Assembly: GCA_002344975.1 (NCBI GenBank)
Contig: DDUV01000111.1
Span: 1 to 19,670 of the forward strand
DNA from: Saprospiraceae bacterium UBA2329
Lineage (GTDB): Bacteria; Bacteroidota; Bacteroidia; Chitinophagales; Saprospiraceae
Length of the DNA: 19,670 bases
Direction: 5' to 3'
The notes under the pieces were generated by a model that saw nothing but the letters and a program-made list of their open reading frames with translations, did not search any database and had not been told where the DNA came from. This document shows, in pieces, positions 14,240-19,670 of this stretch (within the stretch, counting starts at the first letter, position 1; every line of letters starts with the position of its first letter). The position numbers and the translations under genes are program-made.

Positions 14240-14413
14240 AAAAGCCATGAGCTTCGACCACGCCTCGGCGTGGCGCGAGCTTGATTTTCCAAAATGAAAA
14301 AAAGCACTCGTTTTCAGAGGGATATTTTGAAATTTCCCCAAATGGAAAATCTTATTTTTGAACAAAAAAACAACCACGCAGGGCGTGGTCGTGGCTTGCA
14401 GCTTGTAGCTTTT
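14240..14413. repeat. MITE-like nested inverted repeat
   Basis: A 174-bp element between the dehydrogenase and GH13 genes. The ends are imperfect inverted repeats: AAAAGC (14240-14245) with GCTTTT (14408-14413), and CGACCACGCC (14255-14264) with GGCGTGGTCG (14382-14391). Inside these is GATTTTCC (14283-14290) with GGAAAATC (14344-14351), around an AT-rich centre. Each end also folds alone: CCACGCC/GGCGTGG at 14258-14273 and ACCACGC/GCGTGGT at 14373-14389. GC-rich ends around an AT-rich core without a reading frame fit a non-autonomous mobile element or a large structured spacer. Flanking target duplications were not evident by eye. Confidence 0.6.
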
Positions 14414-14456
14414 GGGGATATGCTGAATAGTTACTATTATTCATAACAAAAAGATA

Positions 14457-15854
14457 ATGAGGATGAAACAACTATCCGTCGGTCGCCTGTGGTTTTTGCG
14501 GGCGCTGGTTTTGCCGCTGATCGCTCATCTGGCCTTTTCCTGTCCAAAAGAAGAACCCGACATCGTCGTTCCCACAGAACCGCAGCCACAGCAGTACGGA
14601 ACGCCCTTCGACAAAGTACCTGACATAGCAGATGTGCAGATGTACGAAGTCAATCCACGGGTTTTCAGTCCTCAAAAAAACTTAGACGGCATCACCGCCC
14701 GTTTGGACTCGCTCCGACAATTGGGCGTCAACGTGGTATGGCTTATGCCCATTTATCCCACTGGCGGGGAGCGCAGCGTGGGGTCGCCTTATGCCATAAA
14801 AGACTACCGGTCGGTTCATCCCGACTACGGCAATCTGACGGATTTGCGCGAATTGGTGGACAAAGCCCATGCGCTCGATATGGCCGTTATGCTGGACTGG
14901 GTGGCCAACCATACGGCCTGGGATCATGCCTGGATAGCTGATAAAACCTGGTATGTGACCGACGGCAGCGGCAATATTGTGCATCCGCCCGGCACCAACT
15001 GGCAGGATGTGGCCGAGCTGAATTATGCCAACTCCAAAATGCGGCTCGAAATGATAAAGGCCATGAAATACTGGGTACTCGAAGCCAATGTGGACGGTTT
15101 TCGCTGCGATTATGCGACGGGAGTCAGCTCCAAATTTTGGAAACAAGCTATTGATACGCTCCGCAACATTCCCAACAGAGACCTCATCCTGTTTGCGGAA
15201 GCTGAAGACAAGGCCCTCTTGAACGCAGGTTTCGACCTCATTTTTGGGTGGCCGTATTACGGGCGGCTCAAGGATGTGTTCAGCGGACTGGCTGCCACAC
15301 AAATTCACAACATGCACCTCACCGAGTACAATGGCCTAGCCTCCGGCAAGCACGTCGTTCGCTGGATCACCAACCACGATCAGCACGCCTGGGAGGCCAC
15401 TCCTCAGAGCATTTTCGGCAGTGTGAGTGCTGCTACGGCGGCCTTTGTCATAACGAGCTACATGGGCGGCGTGCCTTTGATTTATAATGGTCAGGAAGTT
15501 GCCACCCCCAATCAGTTGCCTTTTTTTGAAGGCACGAACGCCACCATCAATTGGAATCTCAACCCGGCAATAAAAGCTGAACATGAGCGCATTCTGAATT
15601 TGAGAAAAAACAGCGCCGCACTGCGCCGGGGCACGCTGACGGACTACAGCAGCAGCAATGTGGCCGCATTTACTCGAAAACAAGGCAACGAAGAGGTATT
15701 AGTGCTGGTGAATGTGCGCAATTCCAATCAGGATTTCACCCTGCCCGCCAACCTTCGCCTCAGCGATTGGTACGATGCGTACAGCAATGCGCCGGTTTCA
15801 TTAGCGACTACCGTTTCATTGGGGGCTTATCAGTACAGGGTGTTGAAAAGGTGA
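14457..15854 (+). CDS. Surface lipoprotein alpha-amylase-family glycoside hydrolase (GH13)
   Basis: A 465-residue protein. Signal peptide 1-28 ends in a lipobox (LAFS before Cys29), and the mature start reads CPKEEPD, matching the K-(D/E)-(D/E) lipoprotein export signal described for Bacteroidota, so it is probably exposed on the cell surface. The GH13 barrel shows all four conserved regions: I DWVANHT (147-153), II GFRCDYA with nucleophile Asp218, III FAEAED with acid/base Glu248, IV ITNHDQH with His307-Asp308. A short C-terminal beta domain (about 390-465) follows. It cleaves alpha-glucosidic bonds in starch-like glycans; the exact specificity is unknown. It is a lone gene: no SusC/SusD pair flanks it within the window. 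Starts at 14457 or 14463 are equally plausible. Confidence 0.9.
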   Translation: MRMKQLSVGRLWFLRALVLPLIAHLAFSCPKEEPDIVVPTEPQPQQYGTPFDKVPDIADVQMYEVNPRVFSPQKNLDGITARLDSLRQLGVNVVWLMPIYPTGGERSVGSPYAIKDYRSVHPDYGNLTDLRELVDKAHALDMAVMLDWVANHTAWDHAWIADKTWYVTDGSGNIVHPPGTNWQDVAELNYANSKMRLEMIKAMKYWVLEANVDGFRCDYATGVSSKFWKQAIDTLRNIPNRDLILFAEAEDKALLNAGFDLIFGWPYYGRLKDVFSGLAATQIHNMHLTEYNGLASGKHVVRWITNHDQHAWEATPQSIFGSVSAATAAFVITSYMGGVPLIYNGQEVATPNQLPFFEGTNATINWNLNPAIKAEHERILNLRKNSAALRRGTLTDYSSSNVAAFTRKQGNEEVLVLVNVRNSNQDFTLPANLRLSDWYDAYSNAPVSLATTVSLGAYQYRVLKR

Positions 15855-15936
15855 TTTAATGCAGCTTTTGGCTTATTTGTCGGCTGCCATATATATTTTC
15901 CTCCGAACGCGCTGCCGGAAAGTCCTTACCGACCAA

Positions 15937-15944
15937 TACATTTG
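15937..15944 (+). promoter_or_regulatory. -7 box TACATTTG before the M36 protease
   Basis: A TAnnTTTG match 93 bases before the ATG at 16038, predicting a leader of roughly 85-90 bases. The box overlaps an in-frame codon upstream of the true start, which argues against starting translation at 15942. No clear -33 element. Confidence 0.55.
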
Positions 15945-16037
15945 CCCCGCCCAATGGCAAACAATATGGCCGTCCAGGCATTTATTGAACTGTTATTTTG
16001 CTTTTTCCAAAACGTCTATAAATTTCATCCAAACGAC

Positions 16038-19000
16038 ATGAAGCAACTCATCTTTACATTTCTGTTGTTTCTCGGCGGCTTGGCGTTCTCTTTGAACGCA
16101 AGTGCTCAGGAACGCGCTCCGCTCGAAACGGCGCAAAACCACATCAAGGCCAATCTTGAAAAATGGCAACTCAGCGCTGCCGATGTGGCTGACCTGGTTG
16201 TGAGCGACAACTACCGCTCCGATCACAATGGCGTACATCATTTTTATTTCATTCAACGCCACGCAGGCATTGAGGTGCATACCGCCATCATGGGCGTGCA
16301 TGTGAAGGGAGATAAGGTGGCCTATGCGGTGCATCGTTTCGTGCCCGAATTAGCCTCCAAAATCAATACTACGCAGCCGCTCATTACCTCGCGTCAGGCC
16401 ATTGATTTTGCAGCCAAACAAGTTGGATCTTACACGCCGACCACCCTGCGCCAAATCGGGCATCCGCAAGAGCATTTGTATGTGTATGAGGGCGGCGCTA
16501 TGGCCAAGTCCGACATCACCGTCAAATTGGTTTTCCAACAAATGCGCAAATCCGGTGCGGTGCGTTTGGCATGGCATGTCACCCTCGACCAAATGGATAC
16601 CTCCGACTGGTGGAGCATCCGTGTAGATGCCGAAACGGGTGAAATTTTGGAAAAAAACAACTGGACAACCTATTGTAATTTCCGGCATGACGCAGGCCAC
16701 CAGCACAGCGCCGACTGCGTAGGACACGCGGCGGAAAGCGCCCAAACCACCGTTGACAACCTGCTGCTGAACGACGGCGCTCAATACAAGGTGTTTCCCT
16801 TGCCGGCAGAAAGCCCCATACACGGCACGCATCAATTAGTCATCAACCCTGCCGATCCGATTGCATCTCCTTTCGGCTGGCACGACATCAACGGCGTAGC
16901 AGGGCCGGAATTTACCACCACTCGTGGCAACAATGTTCGAGCCTACTTAGATACGCTCGGCACCAATCAACTCAGCGAAGGCCCCAGCGGCGGCGCAGCT
17001 TTGGTATTCGACTTTCCACACGACGCAAACCTTGAACCCGCACAAATGCGTCCGGCTGCCGTGACGAACCTTTTTTACATGGCCAATATGATGCACGACA
17101 TCAATTACCACTATGGTTTTGATGAAAAGGCAGGCAATTTCCAACAAAACAACTATGGCAACGGTGGTACCAATGCCGACCCGGTGCTCGCGGAAGCTCA
17201 AGACGGTAGTGGCACCAACAATGCCAATTTTGCCACCCCGCCCGACGGCGCCAGCGGCCGGATGCAAATGTTCCTGTGGACGGAAGGCCGAGCAGAATTG
17301 CTGACCGTGCTGGAGCCGGCCAACATTGCCGGGGGGTATGAAACCACCTCTGCTGCTTTCGGCCCCGAAATCACTGCAACGCCCATTATAGGCAATGTGG
17401 TTATTGCCAGAGACGGCAGTTCACAGCCCGAATTGTGCTGTAATGCCATTGCCAATGCCGCCGAAGTGAACGGCAAAATAGCCCTCATCCAGCGCGGGGA
17501 GTGCTTTTTTAAAGAGAAAGTGCGCAATGCCCAATTGGCCGGTGCTATTGCTGTTATCATTTGCAATATTGATGAAGGTTTAATTGGAATGGGCGATGTA
17601 GGCTCTGTACCGAATGTGAACATACCCAGCGTGATGCTCAAAAACAGTTCCTGCCAGTTGATTCGCACCGCCATAGCTAATGGTGCAACGGTACAGGTGC
17701 GTCTGCAACGCCCGGATACCGGCGGCCCCTCCCAAGTGGACGGCGATTTCGACAACGGCATCATTGCACACGAATACGGGCATGGTATTTCCAACCGCCT
17801 CACGGGCGGCCCCTCGCAGGCCGACTGCCTGTTCAACGGCGAGCAAATGGGCGAAGGCTGGAGCGATTTCTTCTCTCTCATCACCACTGCCAAGCCGGGC
17901 GATACCGGCGGCCAGGCGCGCGGCATCGGCAACTATGCCGTCAGAGCTTCTGCCAATGCCAGCGGGATTCGCCGCTTGCCTTATTCTACCGACCCCAGCG
18001 TGAACGCTCAGTCTTACGATGACATCATTGCCACCACAGCGCCCCACCCGCTGGGCGAAGTATGGGTGGGTATGCTTTGGGATTTGTACTGGCGATTGGT
18101 GGATATTTACGGTTGGGATGAGGATTTGGTGAACGGCGACGGTGGCAACAACAAGGCCATTCAATTAGTCACCGATGGGATGAAATTCCAAAACTGCCTG
18201 CCTGGCTTCATTGACGGCCGCAACGCCATCATCGCTGCCGATATCGTCAATTACAACGGTATCCACGAGTGTCTGATATGGGATGTTTTTGCTCGCAGAG
18301 GTCTGGGCTATAGCGCGCAGCAAGGCGACAATTTTGACCGCAATGACGGTTTTCAGGCTTTTGATGTAAAACCGGAGTGCATCGCCGAGCTGAAAATAGC
18401 CAAAGCCATGACGCCCAACATCAATGCAGGCGAAAACATCACCGTGACGCTCACCGCCACCAACCACAAAGCTGAAACCGCTACCGCCGTGAGGGTGTCG
18501 GATGTAATTCCCTCAGGTGCTGCTTTTGTAGCCGGCTCGGTGACGGGCGCTGCCAATTTCACCGTTGACGGCAACATGATCTCATTCCAATTGGGCGACA
18601 TGATTTCCGGCGATGAACAAACGGTGACTTACCGCCTGGCATCTTCTCCCAATCTCAAGTCGGTGCGTCAACTTTATGACGACATGGAACAAGGCGACGG
18701 CTACTGGGGCCGCGAAGCGCTGGAAGGATCCAACATTTGGGACCTCAACGACGGCCCGGCTTCCAGCGGCGATTATACCTGGTTTGTGCCCAGCACCAAC
18801 AACGAAAACGATCAGGTACTTCTGCTGCTTGATCCTGTGGTGGTTTCTGCGGCTCAACCGATCATGCGTTTCAAGCACCGCTACAATACAGAACCTACCA
18901 TTGACGGGGGCATCGTACAGATTTCGACAGATGGCGGCAGCACTTGGGAGCGCCCCGAAACTTATATTTTCAAAAACGGCTACCGCGGTCGCATTTACTA

Positions 19001-19574
19001 CACGGCATTTGCTACGCCCAATGTGCAGGCTTTCTGGGGCAACAGCAACGGATTCGTGGATACTTATTACGACCTGAGTGCTTACATCGGTCAGGAAATT
19101 TTCATCCGTTTCCGCTTCTCTACCGACGCTCAGGCCACCGATGATCCTGAACAAGGCATCGGCTGGTATGTGGACGACTTTGAGTTGTTGGACATGTTCA
19201 ACTATAATTCAGAAGCTTGCATCACTTCCAATCAAGGCGATCAGGCTTGCGCCGAAGCGCCCAACAAGGGCAGTATTGTAGAACCCGGCGTGAGCACTGC
19301 CGTAGCAGAGCAATTGATTGGCGGCGCCAAAATGGAGGTATTTCCCAATCCGACGTATGATTTTGTGAATGTGTCCTTCAAGTTGGATCACAGTAGCCGG
19401 GTGAACATTCGTCTCACCGGAACAGACGGGCGTTTGTTGCGCCAGACTTCGATGGAACTGGGCGCCGGCACGCAATTGCTGCCGTTCAGTCTGCAAGGTC
19501 TGCCGCAAGGGGTGTATGTGCTGCATGTGCAAACCGATGCAGGCAGCGCTACCGAAAAAATTGTGAAGAAGTAA
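16038..19574 (+). CDS. Secreted M36 (fungalysin) metalloprotease with PA insert and T9SS sorting domain
   Basis: A 1178-residue secreted zinc endopeptidase. Signal peptide 1-23 (cut near NASAQ); fungalysin/thermolysin-type propeptide about 25-210; M36 catalytic domain from about 240, interrupted by a PA domain at about 445-558 (GKIALIQRGECFFKEKVRNAQ is the typical core). Zinc site HEYGH with His578, Glu579 (catalytic), His582 and third ligand Glu606 in MGEGWSDF. Then a DUF11-like beta domain about 785-871 (VSDVIPSGAAFV), a jelly-roll/MAM-like domain about 878-1061 (DDMEQGDGYW; WYVDDFELLD), and a type A T9SS sorting domain about 1098-1178 (VFPNPTYDFVNV; LPQGVYVLHV; EKIVKK). Start chosen at ATG 16038, where the signal peptide begins. 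Expected role: degradation of external proteins, anchored to or released from the cell surface by T9SS. Confidence 0.93.
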   Translation: MKQLIFTFLLFLGGLAFSLNASAQERAPLETAQNHIKANLEKWQLSAADVADLVVSDNYRSDHNGVHHFYFIQRHAGIEVHTAIMGVHVKGDKVAYAVHRFVPELASKINTTQPLITSRQAIDFAAKQVGSYTPTTLRQIGHPQEHLYVYEGGAMAKSDITVKLVFQQMRKSGAVRLAWHVTLDQMDTSDWWSIRVDAETGEILEKNNWTTYCNFRHDAGHQHSADCVGHAAESAQTTVDNLLLNDGAQYKVFPLPAESPIHGTHQLVINPADPIASPFGWHDINGVAGPEFTTTRGNNVRAYLDTLGTNQLSEGPSGGAALVFDFPHDANLEPAQMRPAAVTNLFYMANMMHDINYHYGFDEKAGNFQQNNYGNGGTNADPVLAEAQDGSGTNNANFATPPDGASGRMQMFLWTEGRAELLTVLEPANIAGGYETTSAAFGPEITATPIIGNVVIARDGSSQPELCCNAIANAAEVNGKIALIQRGECFFKEKVRNAQLAGAIAVIICNIDEGLIGMGDVGSVPNVNIPSVMLKNSSCQLIRTAIANGATVQVRLQRPDTGGPSQVDGDFDNGIIAHEYGHGISNRLTGGPSQADCLFNGEQMGEGWSDFFSLITTAKPGDTGGQARGIGNYAVRASANASGIRRLPYSTDPSVNAQSYDDIIATTAPHPLGEVWVGMLWDLYWRLVDIYGWDEDLVNGDGGNNKAIQLVTDGMKFQNCLPGFIDGRNAIIAADIVNYNGIHECLIWDVFARRGLGYSAQQGDNFDRNDGFQAFDVKPECIAELKIAKAMTPNINAGENITVTLTATNHKAETATAVRVSDVIPSGAAFVAGSVTGAANFTVDGNMISFQLGDMISGDEQTVTYRLASSPNLKSVRQLYDDMEQGDGYWGREALEGSNIWDLNDGPASSGDYTWFVPSTNNENDQVLLLLDPVVVSAAQPIMRFKHRYNTEPTIDGGIVQISTDGGSTWERPETYIFKNGYRGRIYYTAFATPNVQAFWGNSNGFVDTYYDLSAYIGQEIFIRFRFSTDAQATDDPEQGIGWYVDDFELLDMFNYNSEACITSNQGDQACAEAPNKGSIVEPGVSTAVAEQLIGGAKMEVFPNPTYDFVNVSFKLDHSSRVNIRLTGTDGRLLRQTSMELGAGTQLLPFSLQGLPQGVYVLHVQTDAGSATEKIVKK

Positions 19575-19593
19575 TTCTTAAACAATTTATAAA

Positions 19594-19640
19594 AAAGGTC
19601 GAGGCGCCCACTCGTTGGGTGTCTCGACCTTTGTATTTTT
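19594..19640 (+). terminator. Strong rho-independent terminator after the M36 gene
   Basis: A 10-bp perfect stem, AAAGGTCGAG (19594-19603) with CTCGACCTTT (19623-19632), with further CCCA/TGGG pairing inside, followed by a T-rich tail (19636-19640). The A-run at 19591-19596 and T's on the other side make it potentially active on both strands. Confidence 0.85.
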
Positions 19641-19641
19641 G
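19634..19641 (+). promoter_or_regulatory. Possible -7 box TATTTTTG for a gene beyond the window
   Basis: Matches TAnnTTTG but coincides with the terminator's T-tail; the nearest TTG upstream (19615-19617) is only 16 bases away, shorter than usual. The 29 bases after it hold no start codon in a recognisable context. Confidence 0.3.
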
Positions 19642-19670
19642 CCGCTCGCTCGCGCGAGGCTCTACCTTCA

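Noticed and set aside
14426..14438. AATAGT-T-ACTATT dyad 18 bases before the GH13 start
   Set aside because: Short and AT-rich, in an AT-rich leader; no second copy or known operator match, so chance cannot be excluded.
15861..15887. GCAGC/GCTGC stem after the GH13 gene
   Set aside because: Only 5 bp with a 17-base loop and no T-run directly after; too weak to call a terminator.
15859..16041. A 60-codon plus-strand frame between the GH13 and M36 genes
   Set aside because: Contains the M36 -7 box, overlaps the M36 start, and shows no domain or signal peptide.

Overview
The window looks like chromosomal DNA of a member of the Bacteroidota, probably near the Saprospiria/Chitinophagia. The evidence is a type IX secretion (T9SS) C-terminal sorting domain on a large M36 metalloprotease, Bacteroidota-type promoter boxes (TAnnTTTG) just upstream of several genes, weak Shine-Dalgarno signals, and a lipoprotein with a Bacteroidota-style surface-export motif. 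The placement below phylum level is an impression, not something I could compute. I see no rRNA, tRNA, CRISPR array, complete insertion sequence or phage block.

Layout. (1) 45-431: a small secreted protein with eight cysteines in its last 34 residues, then about 365 bases without a gene that hold a roughly 100-bp palindromic element. (2) 797-4095, minus strand: a Uma2-type PD-(D/E)XK protein followed by an 885-residue 2-oxoglutarate/Fe(II) oxygenase-like protein. (3) 4229-5104, plus: an SDR-fold protein that lacks the usual catalytic tyrosine, with a 56-residue DUF2256 zinc-ribbon-like gene 6 bases behind it. (4) 5150-6094: an Rpn-family nuclease with a near-leaderless promoter and in-frame 12-bp repeats. 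(5) 6191-7978: Xaa-Pro aminopeptidase, convergent with (6) 8093-9454, minus: an unrecognised single-pass membrane protein. (7) 9618-11736: three closely packed genes (small membrane protein, GNAT acetyltransferase, M20 amidohydrolase with an altered metal-site motif), closed by a terminator. (8) 11908-14201: a dihydrolipoamide acyltransferase (E2) and a D-2-hydroxyacid dehydrogenase 8 bases apart, with a clear promoter. (9) 14240-14413: a MITE-like nested inverted repeat. (10) 14457-15854: a surface lipoprotein of the GH13 alpha-amylase family. (11) 16038-19574: a secreted M36 (fungalysin) metalloprotease with a PA insert and T9SS tail, followed by a strong terminator and a possible promoter for the next gene outside the window.

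Most of this is housekeeping or degradative metabolism of a free-living heterotroph: peptide breakdown (M36, M24, M20), surface starch/oligosaccharide hydrolysis (GH13), and keto-acid/hydroxy-acid metabolism (E2 plus dehydrogenase). I do not see a clearly new multi-gene system. The best leads are the tyrosine-less SDR next to DUF2256, which looks like part of a photolyase-associated gene set without the photolyase; the 453-residue membrane protein of unknown family; the cysteine-rich secreted protein; and the two palindromic elements.
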